In this document: one piece after another, positions 48,281 to 59,467 of the stretch | Layout: every line of letters starts with the position of its first letter | Position numbering within the stretch: the stretch's first letter is position 1 | DNA from: Calamus simplicifolius | Taxonomy: Eukaryota > Streptophyta > Magnoliopsida > Arecales > Arecaceae | Assembly (NCBI GenBank): GCA_900491605.1 | Contig: UESW01004820.1 | Location: forward strand, 117,542 to 181,541 | Length of the DNA: 64,000 bases | Reading direction: 5' to 3' | The notes under the pieces: model-generated | What the model saw: the letters and a program-made list of their open reading frames with translations, nothing else | What the model was told of the DNA's origin: nothing | The model's database searches: none | Program-made: the position numbers and the translations under genes

Positions 48281-49940
48281 GGTTTCTCTGATAACCTACA
48301 TAAAATTAGAACGAGTCAATTACTATGAATACTAATCACCAACTTAATATGGTAATTCTAGATTTTTAATTAAGTTGGTTTCTCCCACTATTTTATCAAG
48401 GTTAATAGCCCTCTCTATTAATCTCGAGAAATTGGCATTCAATTTCCTTAGTGGGCTAGGATCCTCATTTGAATTACCTTGACCTTGGCTTTGGCACAAC
48501 AAATCTCGTAAGCCAAATTTGGTAGATTATCATCAATCACATCTAATGTGACTCCTAGATCATTTAGGGGACATTGCCTTGTCAATTACATCCATATGTG
48601 ATCACCCTAAAGTTTGCCTCTAGATTAGACTGACCCTGACTTTGGCCAATTATGCCAGCTAATCTAGTTAAGTCAACCCATTGTTCCACAATCAACTCCT
48701 CATAAGTACACTCGACCTCGGCTTTGGCACGACAAATCTCATGACCTAATGATTTTGTATCATGTGAACAATGGAAGGCTTATGACTTAATATTCGTGGA
48801 GGGATTTAGCGCATATAGGTCCCATCTACATCTACAACATTTGTACTATGCTAGGTTACATATCCTATATGTAGATTTTAGATTAATCTCAATTAACCTT
48901 AAAAATTCATAAGATCCAATCTTATGATTGGGACTCCTAATCAAATTAGGATCCTGATCACTATCTAATTTAGGAACCCTAATCATGTGACCAAATCAAT
49001 TGCTACCATCCTGATTAACCTTAATTGATTTAATCAATTAAGAGCTTTCCATAATGGCCAGATCAGCTGATCAATGGGGTCCTATTTAGCATACCCTTCG
49101 ATCCCATTGAATGGGTTTTCCAGGCAGCGAACGGAGCAATTAAAAACCATGATCAAACCTTTCTAGACACCAATGTAGTAAGCCCAATTGATTAGATCAA
49201 TATTGGGATCATAGGATCAAACAATGACATGTTAAGTCTAAGTTTCCTAAATCTTTATCATCTATTACATTTTATGATAACTTAAGATAGTGATCTAGCT
49301 AGGGTATTATGATAAGAATTCTTAATTCAAATTTTAAATTTTCTTATCATTTAATTACATGTTATGACATGTCGGTTTCACATCCCATGTAAATCCTAAT
49401 GTCTCTAACAAACCCTAATCATATTCTTGTTATGATAAGATTTTGGATTCAAAATATAAAATTTTAAATTCTATATGATTACATTTAATCACAATCTTAT
49501 CATGATCTAAATATCCAAAATAATTTTTCAACGTTCATTATCATAAAATATCAGATCTTAATCATATCAATAATCATGTTAAAATTAAATCCTAAACATG
49601 ATTTCTAGGATTTCAGCATATAGTATCTATCATGCATAAATAATAATTACTATTTTAACATGACATAGATAATTAAATTATTATTTATTATCATATAATA
49701 AATCTTTATCTCTGATATCACATATCAAAGTACTTTATTTTAACATGATAATGAACATGCATAAATCTAAATAATATTGTTTATCATCAAATAATAAACA
49801 TATAATTTTATTTTAGATTTATTATCAACATATGAAAACTATTCAAGATTTTAATATTCATAAGAAGCATAATAAAAACATATTATCAATCATATTGACT
49901 CAAGTATCCTATCAGATTAATGAATCTGTAGCCTAAGGTG
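48281..49940 (-). other. Copia leader
   Basis: About 1.66 kb between gag and the primer-binding site. Repeated words GACCTTGGCTTTGGCAC occur in its 5'-distal part (near 48480 and 48712). The 49286-49940 section is absent from copy A. Confidence 0.7.
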
Positions 49941-49952
49941 GCTCTGATACCA
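49941..49952 (-). other. Primer-binding site (initiator tRNA-Met)
   Basis: The minus strand reads TGGTATCAGAGC, complementary to the 3' end of initiator tRNA-Met, one base from the 5' LTR. This fixes the minus orientation of the element. Confidence 0.95.
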
Positions 49953-49953
49953 C

Positions 49954-50118
49954 TGATGGGAATTATGTATTCAAGATATGAATCAAATTCATAAAAAACA
50001 TAGTAGAAGATATAATACAAAATTTTAAGATGCCCAGGATCCTTAGGAACATATTCATTAAATTATAAATAAAATCTAAAACATTAGATTTATTCATACC
50101 TGAGTCCTTTATTGATGT
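49954..50118 (-). repeat. 5' LTR of copia, inner segment
   Basis: The piece TGATGGGAATTATGTATTC onward up to the nested insertion. It matches 11176-11335 and 42557-42715. Confidence 0.9.
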
Positions 50119-51564
50119 TGTTGACCTAGATGGCAACCCAAGAGGGGGGTGAATTGGGTTCTTTAAAAATTTAACACTTAAAACTTAAAACCTATCTTAC
50201 AAGGATTAAGTGAACTTGTGAAGTGAAGCAATAATTTAAAACACAATAAGAGAGAGAGAGAGATAATCACTACAAACACAAGATATTTATAGTGGTTCGA
50301 TGTATCCCACACCTACGTCCTCTCCCAAGCAACTCTTAGGTCCACACTATAATCTACTGATTACAGTTGAGTTGTCTTACAAGCTCACAACTCTAACTTA
50401 TTTTTTTATACGGGGTCACAACGAACCCAGCCGGTTTTCATAGGTTCACCAGCACAAAACCTTAACCCAAGCTAAACTAGCTTGTCCTCGAGGTAAACTA
50501 CCTCAACTAATACAATCCCCCTAATTGAATTAGTAAACAGCAATTCAAAATAATGTTTACATAAGGTAAAGCTCCTTAAATGAGCAAATAAGCAATGTAA
50601 ATAAACAAGAGTAAGAAAAGCCTGATTGAAGCCAAGTGGATTTGAGCTATTCTCTTTTCTTCTTTCCTCTTCTCTTTTCAATGGATGAGCAAGGATTGAA
50701 CTTTAAATCTTGAACACAGCTTGTTGAGGAAATATGGCGTTTGCTCTTCTTCTTTTCCCTTTTGAAAATCCTCCGAATTTGAACTTCTAGGGCTTAGGAT
50801 TTCTCTTGAATCTCTCTTGGATTGATAGGCTTGGACTCAGAGATTTTTCTCTTTCTTTTTCACTGGGGATTTCTCTTGATTTTTCTATTTTTCTCTCTAT
50901 TTTTTTGTTTCTTCTTTTCAAATGGATGAATCCCTCCTTTTATAGAGTCTTAATCCAAGATTAGGTGAGAAACTAGCTGTTACAAAGTACCTTGGATGAT
51001 TCTCCATGCAAGAAAATAGATCCATTAGAATTAGGTGATATATCCTTTAGAGCCGATCTGACACTTTTGAAAATCATCCTTGACAGGTTGAGTTAGCTCC
51101 AACTTTCATGTGTCGACTCCAGATCGTGTTTCCATAAACAGTAAAAATCAATTCGACATGGAGTCGGCTCCCGATTTCTGATGTGTCGGCTCCAGAAATT
51201 GCTTCAAAAAATAGTCTCTGTAACTTAGGTTGAGTCGGCTCCACCAGGTCGAGTGTCGGCTTTAGGTGTCGGCTCCGAAACTCTAGGTGTTGACTCCGAA
51301 CCGTGCCAAAAATTTGGAATTGTTCTGATATGCTCTGGAGTTGGCTCGAGACGTTAAGGTGTCGGCTCTAAGTTCTGAACTTAAATAAATTCCATTGAAA
51401 CTCGGTTCAAAACTGATTCCTAAGTGCCATTTGAATAAATAACCAATCTTAATTCCTGAAACACTTATCAAATCCATCAGAAACACAAGGAATATACTCA
51501 TGGCTGTTGTTAATCATCAAAATCAATTAATTGGGTAAATAATTTCTCAATAATTTCCCCAACA
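50119..51564 (-). repeat. 3' LTR of Sirevirus
   Basis: 1446 bp; minus strand TGTTGGGGAAATTATTG to GTCAACA. It holds a TATA box CTATAAAAGG at 50936-50945 and, upstream of it, six exact GTCGGCT motifs (see 51080-51390). Confidence 0.93.
51080..51390 (-). promoter_or_regulatory. GTCGGCT array in Sirevirus LTR (3' copy)
   Basis: Exact GTCGGCT at 51173-51179, 51185-51191, 51234-51240, 51255-51261, 51268-51274 and 51361-51367, plus decayed variants (GTCGACT, GTTGGCT). On the element strand the word is AGCCGAC, which contains the DRE/CRT core RCCGAC bound by DREB/CBF factors. The array lies upstream of the TATA box, in U3. Binding is inferred, not shown. Confidence 0.7.
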
Positions 51565-51582
51565 ATCTTTCCCTTTTTTATG
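51565..51582 (-). other. Polypurine tract of Sirevirus
   Basis: The minus strand reads AAAAAAGGGAAAGAT directly before the 3' LTR. A second similar tract, AAAAAAGGGGAGAAGA, lies upstream at 51839-51856. Confidence 0.75.
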
Positions 51583-52151
51583 ATGACAAAAACATTGAGT
51601 ATATGCATAATTATCAAAATATTTATATTTAAGGTTAAGCTCCCCTTAATAAGGTAGCTTCCCCTATGTGTGTGCATATGTTAAGTTCATTGAAACTTTT
51701 ATACATATCTTAATTCCATGTGATATTAATTTGATATTAATTCCATTTAACATGCATATAAGTACCATTCTTTCATTAATTGATTATGCATATATAAATA
51801 CCTCTTCTCTCATTATTTTTATGCATATACAAGAATCTCTTCTCCCCTTTTTTGTAATCAACAAAAAGGTTTAGAAGGTGCATTAAGGCTTAAATTAACA
51901 TCAAAGGAGTTTGAATAATTCAAACACAAAAATCAAAGGTTAACTCAAAATTCAAGCTTAATATCAAAATTCAAGTATGATATTCATTCAATACTTAAAC
52001 ATTACAACAAAATGTTCATTTCATTTAAACTTCATTACATCATTCATAAAGTCAAAATACTTCATTACATCATTTATAAAGTCAAAATACAAACTAAACA
52101 TCAAAGAGTAAGTGCATCAAAATGTAAGTCAAACATCAAAAGCTAATAACA

Positions 52152-53541
52152 TCAAAATCTAAGAAGTCTTTTGAGCTCTTCTAAGATCTTTCCCATGCCC
52201 TCACTTTGGATTTTGATAAAATCATTTAGTCTTATGTCAATAAAAGCAGATGCAACAGTAATTTTCTCTTGTAACTCCGCATTGCACTTAGAATAAGTAT
52301 CAAAATCTCCTCCAATATCCTTGATCTTCTTAAAAATTTGCATCAAATCACTTTTCAAGGCTTCTGAAGAAGTTCCAAAGGATGATTTAATTCTGCTGAC
52401 TCTATCTTCCAAGGAGTAATACATCTCCCTTAAGCTCAAAAGTCTAATATCTAGTTCAATTTTCATTTCTTCTTTATGACAAGCAAGAAGTTCTTTTAAC
52501 TGTACCAACTGAGCATCAGAAAAATCAGTAGAAGTCTGAGCAAAAGAAGTAGGAGCTGGTGCAGGTGTTGAGGGTGCAGGACAGTTGGGGCCTGGTGAAG
52601 TATGCTCACTGAAGGCTCTGCCTCTGAAGTACCAAGGGCCACAGTATCCATCTCAGCTGCTCTGTCTTCCATATTTTCTTTTCTCTCCCAGTGTCCACTG
52701 ACTTTCACAAAACCCATTCGATGCAGAGTAGCCTTATTATAATAATCAGTGTGTCTCAGGCTCTTTAAAGGCTCATTGTCCAAAATGTTAACTCCTTGGC
52801 TCTTAAAAGCCATGTCAGAATCATTCCATATGGAAGTGTTGACCTCTTCTTACTGCTAGCCTCGGCCATATACCAAATCATCATTCCAGGTAAGTTTATC
52901 AGCTGACCGATCAATATATTATCCATAACAACAACATCTCTTTCTGATACATACTCAAAACGATTAGTTTTGGGAATAAGATCCTGTACAGATATTATGT
53001 AATAATCTTAACTCAAGAGGCAACTGGTTAGCCCTAATTTCTTCAAATTCTGCAACTTCTCTACCAAGCATCCTCGATAATGCTTCACCTCTATTACTAT
53101 AGGAGTTGGCAATAGGTCCATTCACAGGAATTTCTAATAAACTTTCCAAAATTTTAGAGGTAAGGTGGATTCTACTTCCTCTCACATCACTCACAATGCC
53201 TTCGTCTCCTCTAGACAAATTGAGATAGAAATCCTTAACAAGGGCGGGATAAGTAGGAACATCTAATGAACATACATTCTCTAGTTCCATCTCCTTAAGC
53301 TGCCTACCAAGAGAGAACCTTCATCTTCAAAGAATCCGGAGTCCACTTTCCTACCCATGGTTATAATCTTTCCAGCTAAAAGATCAATAGGTGGGGAAGA
53401 CGGACCAGGTATGGCACTTGGAGTGGAGGACGACGATGAAGAGCTTGAGCTAGGTGAAGGCTGACGAGTCGGACGCCTCACCGTCCTCTTCCCTGTCATT
53501 ACAGCCGCTCCAAAGATCAATCCTCGATGCTTAGGTGCCAT
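52152..53541 (-). pseudogene. Sirevirus envelope-like region (third ORF), broken
   Basis: It starts MAPKHRGLIFGAAVMTGKR at 53541, with a Ser/Pro-rich stretch. After a frame change come CSLDVPTYPALVKDFYLNL and VSDVRGSRIHLTSKILESLL (52964-53290), which resemble the domain found in putative plant transposon/envelope-like proteins. The chain continues at 52496-52813 (LKSLRHTDYYNKATLHRMGF) and ends in a long helical, probably coiled-coil tail (52152-52508; KELLACHKEEMKIELDIR, LEDRVSRIKSSFG). No signal peptide or clear membrane segment is visible. The role of such ORFs in plants is unknown. At least two frameshifts inactivate it. Confidence 0.7.
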
Positions 53542-53639
53542 AGGTAGCTAGGGATTGATGGATTAGGGAGATTTTGGAATTTGAAAGAATTTGAAAGAAT
53601 TTGAGAGAGATTTGGAAGAGTTTGGAATGGAATGGGGCC

Positions 53640-53835
53640 GAATAGGTGTCGACTCTGCCCTAAAATAGTCAATTGGGACCACTTGGAGTTGACTCCTGCA
53701 AAGCGAGGTGTCGACTCTAGGTCGCTAACATAGTCAGCACTCGAAGTGGAGTCGACTTTGGAAAAGCAGGTGTCGGCTCCAAAATCTCAGACAAAACTGG
53801 AATTGACTCCGATACCAGAGGTGTTGGCTCCAAGA
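53640..53835 (-). promoter_or_regulatory. GTCGGCT-like array upstream of the envelope-like region
   Basis: A cluster of GTGTCGACTC, GGAGTTGACTCC, GAGTCGACTT, GTGTCGGCTCC and GTGTTGGCTCC words at about 15-35 base spacing, some 100 bases 5' of the envelope-like start. The same words make up the LTR array. There is no obvious TATA box between array and start. Confidence 0.6.
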
Positions 53836-53841
53836 CAGTTT

Positions 53842-54100
53842 TAGAAAAAAAAAGAGAGTCTCAAAGGATCTGAAACATGTCCAGATTGTCTTCAAATTTT
53901 GGATAAATCAACTTTGGAATGTGATGAATCAAGGGGTTTAAATATCTAGATAATTTTTCCTTAAAATCATAAGAAAATTAAACAAAATGATTGAATTCTA
54001 GATAATCATTCATGAGAGATTTAAAAATCATTCCAATGGATCACAAACTCCTAATTCTCCTCTAAGATAACAAAATCTTTCTTCACTTAGGGATTTTGTA
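53842..54100. other. Spacer between Sirevirus pol and envelope-like region
   Basis: AT-rich, with no frame of note. Confidence 0.4.
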
Positions 54101-55500
54101 AAAATGTCAGCTAATTATTCATTAGTACAAACATAATCAAGACAAATGTCATTATTAGCTACATGTTCTCTAATAAAATGATATCTAATTTAATGTGTTT
54201 AGTTCTTGAGTGTTGGATTGAATTTTTAGTCAAGTTTATTGCACTAGTGTTATCACATCTAATTGGTATTTTATCAAGTGTTATATCATAATCTTCAAGT
54301 TGTCGCTTAATCCAAAGGATTTGAGCACAACAACTTCCAGCTGCAACATATTCAGCTTCAGCAGTTGATAATGCAACTGAATTTTGCTTTTTGCTAAACC
54401 AAGAGATTAAGTTACTTCCTAAAAATTAGCATGCACCACTTGTACTCTTTCTATCCAATTTACAACCAGCATAATTAGAATCAGAATATGAAATCAAATT
54501 CAATGTTGAGTCTCTAGAATACCATAATCCTATATTTTTAGTTCCATTTAGATATCTACGTATTCTTTTTACTGCAATTAAGTGAGATTCTATAGGTTCA
54601 GATTGATATCATGCATATAAACATACAACAAACATGATATCTGGTCTACTAGCTGTTAAGTAAAGTAGTGAACCGATCATACCTCTGTAACATTTTTGAT
54701 CAACAGGCTTACCATCTTCATCTTTATCTAACTTGCATGAAGGACTCATTGGTGTTCCGAGAGGTTTGACTTGTTCCATACCAAACTTCTTGAGAATTTC
54801 TTTTGTGTACTTTGTTTGGTTGATGAAAATTCCCTCTCTTTTTGTTTGATTTGAAGTCCTAGGAAGAAGTTGAGTTCTCCCATCATGCTCATCTCGAATT
54901 CACCCTGCATTAATTTTGCAAATTCTTGACACAAAAGATTGTTAGTAGCACCGAATACAATATCATCTACATAGATTTATACTATCAATTAGAAATTTGC
55001 TTAATCTATCATACCAAGCTCTAGGTGCTTGTTTTAAACCATAAAGTGCTTTGTGTAATTTAAAAATATGATTGAAAATTCATGATCTTCAAAACCTAGT
55101 GGTTGTTCTACAAAAACTTTCTCATTTATAAAACCATTTAAAAATGCACTTTTAACATCCATTTGAAATAAATTAATGTTCATATGATATGCAAATGCAA
55201 GTAATAGTCTAATTGCATCTAATCTAGCTACATGTGCACAAGTTTCATCAAAATCAATTCCTTCTTCTTGATTATATCCTTTTGCAACTAATCTAGCTTT
55301 ATTTTCTAATTACTATGTCATTTTCATCTAATTTATTTCTAAATACCCATTTAGATCCTATAACAGAATGACCTTTGAGTCTATCAACTAAGGACCATAC
55401 ATTATTCCTAGTAAATTGATTTAATTCCTGTTACATAGCTAACATCCAATTATTATCTTTTTTAACTTCTTCAATAGTTTTGGGTTCTATGTGAGACACA
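54100..55500 (-). pseudogene. Sirevirus reverse transcriptase and RNase H, broken
   Basis: From the 5' side: RT start EPKTIEEVKKDNNWMLAM, then GSKWVFRNKLDEND (about 55330), [13 protein letters not shown] sequence (about 55150), MQGEFEMSMMGELNFFLGLQIKQ (54840-54910), and RNase H with CYRGMIGSLLYLTASRPDI (about 54660), CKLDRKSTSGAC, and ALSTAEAEYVAAGSCCAQ (about 54350). The catalytic YVDD region near 54965 is interrupted. Multiple stops. Confidence 0.85.
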
Positions 55501-56260
55501 AATGCAAGATGGTTATTGATGTTCCTCATTAATGATCTAGTTCTTACTCCTTGAGATGGATCACCTATGATTAAATCCTTAGGATGACATAAGCATATCT
55601 CCAATCTCTAGGTAGATCTATATCATTACGAGTAGTATCAATAACATCATCCTTAGGTGAGTCATCATCTTTAGCTTCTTGTTCATGGTCTGAAAATACA
55701 TCTATATTTAATTTTTTAATATCTCTTTCAAGCAAAATTGTATCTTCCTCATCATCAATATTTTTAACACTTGATGCTAAAGACTCATCAAATACTCATC
55801 AAATACTACATGAATTGATTTTTCAATATCTCATTTACTTTAGCATTATCAGCAATTAAGCAATGATTACTAGTAGACAAATTGTCTAAATCAATTAAGT
55901 ACACATTGCCATTCTATTTCCAATACATATAATGCTATTGTCAATGGAATTAGAAACAGTGCAAATAGAAGCTTCAAATGAAACTTTAAAACCTTTATCA
56001 CATAATTGGCTAATGCTAATTAAGTTATGCTTTAAACCAACAACATATAAAATATTTTCTATAAAAGTGGATGAAGTTATTTAAATTTTATCAAATCCCA
56101 TAATTTGGCCTTTGCCATTATCTTCGAAAGTAACAACTCATCCTTTTTATCTTCAAGGGTGATGAATTGCTCCTTGTCACCCGTCATGTGCCTTGAGCAG
56201 CCACTTTCAAGATACCATTTTTGTTTTGATCCTTTGGCCAAGATACTCCTGCAAGATAAT
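55500..56260 (-). pseudogene. Sirevirus protease and hinge; integrase missing
   Basis: Protease is marked by WYLESGCSRHMTG at 56175-56215, where the catalytic Asp of the usual 'DSGCSRHMTG' is Glu. Sequence like [11 protein letters not shown] and YLIDLDNLS follows (to about 55880), and then the text jumps to an acidic linker (about 55600-55810). The GAG-pre-integrase and integrase core, normally over 1 kb, are absent, so a deletion lies near 55835. A short direct repeat CATCAAATACT sits at 55786-55808, next to it. Confidence 0.8.
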
Positions 56261-57904
56261 CAAATCTTATATTTTGGTACCCAAGCTTTCTTGGGTCCTT
56301 CATGGTTAGTAGCAATAAAGATTGTTCCTTTTGGAACCCATATTTTCTTGCCTTTAATATTTAAATTCTTATTAGTTTTTCTAAAATTGCATTCATAGGA
56401 TTTATGTCCTTTTTTCTTGCAATGATAACATGAAATATCATTTTTCTTTACAAAGAAATTATTGACATATTTTTGTTTCATGTGTCGTTTATATCCTAAA
56501 CCAGCTTTATCAAATACAGCTCTTTGATTACTTAAAAGCAAATTTAGTTTTTCTGAGCTATATGTAAATTTATCAACAATGTTCTTATGTTTATGAATTT
56601 CTTTCTTCAAATTAATATTTTCTTTAGAAATTGATTCCTTTTCTTTTAAAATATTTTTATTTTTATATTTTAGATTTTTAACCTCAAGAATTAGTTCATT
56701 TTTCTCTTTGAGAAGATTTAGGTTTTCAGTTTTCAAAGATTTGTTTTTCATTCTCAAAACCTTAAAATCACCAACTTCATTAAAAGCATCATACAATTCA
56801 TCAAATGTAAAATCATTATTAGGGGTTTCAGTACATACCTCATTGTCATCGTTTGTCATGAAGCATATGTTTGCAACCTCTTTTTGTTCTTCTTCAAATG
56901 AAGACTCTTCACTATCACTCCAAGTTGCAACATAGGATTTCTTCTTCTTCTTGTAACCCTTCTTTAGTTGAGGACATTCAGATTGAAAATGCCCTGGCTG
57001 TTTGCATTCATAACATGTCAATGGTTCTTTCTCATTGTCTTTATCCCTTTCTTTTTTTCTTTCTCCTTCCAATTTTATTCCAAACTTTCTCTTGTGGAAG
57101 GGTCTCCTTCTTTGCATAAATTTCTTAAATTTCTTTGCTAGGAGAGCTATCTCATCATCATCTCTTCATCATCATCGCTGCTGCTCTTTTCACTTTCAGT
57201 AGCCTTGAGTGCTATAGTTCTTTTCTTCATGACTTCTTCCTCTTGATGTTGCTTCATTGTCAGCTCATGGGTCATCAAGGATCCAAGTAGTTCCTCCAAA
57301 GGTAGAACATTCAAGTCTTTGGCTTCTTGGATTGCAGTTACTTTTGCTTCCCATGTTCTTGGAAGAGATCTAAGAATTTTATGCACCAATTCAGAATTAG
57401 TATAAGTCTTACCAAGACTTTTCAAACCATTAACAATATCAGTGAATCTAGTGTATATGCATGTGATTGATTCAGTTTATTCCATACTAAACAACTAATA
57501 TTTGTGCACTAGAATATTGATTTTGGATTCTTTTACTTGATGATATCCTCATGGGTAACTTCTAGTCTATCCCAAATTTCTTTGGCTAAAATGCAAGTAG
57601 ATATTCTATTGAATTCATTTGCATCTAAAGAACAATATAAAACATTCATGGCTTTTGCATTGAGCTGAGCCATTTTCCTATCGTTCTCATTCTAATCCCT
57701 TTCGGGCTTAGGAACAATTAAACCATCTACTATGTGTCTGGGTGTACTAGGTCCATTAGTAATGACACTCCACAATTTATAATCTAAAGCTTGAATGAAA
57801 ATCCTCATTCTTGCTTTCCAATATGAATAATTAGAGCCATTAAACAGAGGTGGCCTATTAGTGGATTGACCTTCAGCAAAAGATGATCCAGCTTGTGTTG
57901 CCAT
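56260..57904 (-). pseudogene. Sirevirus gag, broken
   Basis: The start is ATG at 57904 (MATQAGSSFAEGQSTNRPP), followed by LFNGSNYSYWKARMRIFIQ, the typical Sirevirus gag N-terminus. The middle (57147-57425) has LVHKILRSLPRTWEAKV. After a frame change, 56260-57117 is open for 285 codons: zinc knuckle CYECKQPGHFQSEC, an acidic stretch, a long coiled coil (about residues 110-190), and a second zinc knuckle CYHCKKKGHKSYEC. Two knuckles split by a coiled coil are a Sirevirus trait. Confidence 0.88.
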
Positions 57905-57950
57905 TTGGATCTTTAACTCTTGATCGTTAGATCAACTAGAAATGAGCACT

Positions 57951-57963
57951 AGCTCTGATACCA
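57951..57963 (-). other. Primer-binding site of Sirevirus
   Basis: The minus strand reads TGGTATCAGAGCT, the initiator tRNA-Met site, two bases from the 5' LTR. Confidence 0.95.
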
Positions 57964-57965
57964 AT

Positions 57966-59467
57966 TGTTGGCCCAGATGGCAACCCAAGAGGAAGGGGGT
58001 GATTGGTTCTTTAAAAAATTAACACTTAAAACTTAAAACCTATCTTACAAGGACCTATTTTACAAGGATTAAGTGAACTTGTGAAGTGAAGCAATAATTT
58101 AAAATACAATAAGAGAGAGAAAGAGAGAGATAGAGAAAATCACAACAAACACAAGATATTTATTGTGGTTCGGTGTATCCCACACCTATGTCTACTCCCA
58201 AGCAACTCTTGGGTCCACACTATAATCCACTGATTACAGTTGAGTTGTTTTACAAGCTCACAACTCTAACTTATTATTTTACATAGGGTCACAACGAGCC
58301 CGGCCGATTTTCATAGGTTCACCAGCATAAAACCTTAACCCAAGCTAAACTAGCTTGTCTCCGAGGCAAACTACTTTAACTAATTCAATCCCCCTGATTA
58401 AATTAGTAAACAACAATTCAAAATAATGTTTACACAAGGTAAATCTCCTTAAATGAGCAAATAAGCAATGTAAATAAATAAGAGTAAGAAAAGCCTAATT
58501 GAAGCCAAGTGGATTTGAGCTTTTCTTCTTTTCTTCTTTTCCTCTTCTTTTTTGAATGGATGAGCAAGGATTGAACTTTGAATCTTGAACACAGCTTATT
58601 GAGGAAATATGGCTTTTGCTCTTCTTCTTTTTCCTTTTGAAAATCCTCCAAATTTGAACTTCTAGGGCTTAGGATTTCTCTTGAATCTCTCTTTGATTGA
58701 TAGGCTTGGACTCAGAGATTTTTCTCTTTCTTTTTTACTGGGGATTTCTCTTGATTTTTCTATTGTTTTCTCTCTATTTTTTTGTTTCTTCTTTTCAAAC
58801 GGACGAATCCCTCCTTTTATAGAGTCTTAATCTGAGATGATTCTCTATGCAAGAAAATAGATCCGTTAAGAGTTAGGTGAGAAAATATATCCGTTAGAGC
58901 CGATCTGGCACTTTTGAAAATCGTCCTTGACAGGTTGGAGTCGGCTCCAACTTTTTATGTGTCGGCTCCAGATCGTGTTTCCATAAATAGCAAAAATCAA
59001 TTCGACGTGGAGTTGGCTCTGACTTTGCAAAGTATCGACTCCCCGCTGACTAGAGTCGGCTCCCAATTTCGGATGTGTCAGCTCCAGAAATTGCTTCGAA
59101 AAACATAGTCTCTGTAACTTAGGTTAGAGTCGGCTTCGCCAGGTTGAGTGCCGGCTCCGAAACTTTAGGTGTTGGCTCTGAAACTCAAGGTGTCGACTCT
59201 GAACCGTTCCAAAAATTTGAAACTATTCTGATATGCTCTAGAGTCAGCTTGAGACTGTTAAGGTGTCGGCTCTAAGTTCTGAACTTAAATAAATTCCATT
59301 AAAACTCGGTTCAAAACTGATTTCTAATGCCATTTGAATAAATAACCAATCTTAATTCCTGAAACACTTATCAAATCTATTAGAAACACAAGGAATATAC
59401 TCATGGCTTTTATTAATCATCAAAATTAATTAATTGGGTAACTAATTTCTTAATAATTTCCCCAACA
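57966..59467 (-). repeat. 5' LTR of Sirevirus
   Basis: 1502 bp; TGTTGGGGAAATTATTA... to ...GGGCCAACA on the minus strand. It differs from the 3' LTR (1446 bp) by many substitutions and indels, showing an old insertion. TATA box CTATAAAAGG at 58813-58822. Confidence 0.93.
58939..59271 (-). promoter_or_regulatory. GTCGGCT array in Sirevirus LTR (5' copy)
   Basis: Exact GTCGGCT at 58940-58946, 58961-58967, 59055-59061, 59129-59135 and 59265-59271, plus variants. The array lies about 120 bases upstream of the TATA box at 58813-58822, the right place for an enhancer. Spacing is irregular, with a loose unit of about 20 bases in parts. Confidence 0.7.

Larger units (their letters stand above)
32486..49285 (+). 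repeat. Long direct duplication, copy B
   Basis: The second copy of 1-17917. It contains the same series of elements at the same relative sites, lacks the foldback element of 1627-2041, and has an N at 33717. At 49285 copy B runs on into the intact copia leader whereas copy A switches to GATC-dense sequence. Confidence 0.95.
50119..59467 (-). mobile_element. Nested Sirevirus-type Ty1/copia, integrase deleted
   Basis: 9349 bp, with LTRs 50119-51564 and 57966-59467, inserted into the outer copia's 5' LTR. Left flank GATGT and right flank ATGT are the slightly changed target repeat. On the minus strand: primer site, gag with two zinc knuckles and a coiled coil, protease, RT/RNase H, then an extra envelope-like region before the 3' LTR. 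This layout defines the Sirevirus (SIRE/Maximus) lineage. The integrase part is missing and all frames are interrupted, so it is dead. Confidence 0.9.
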
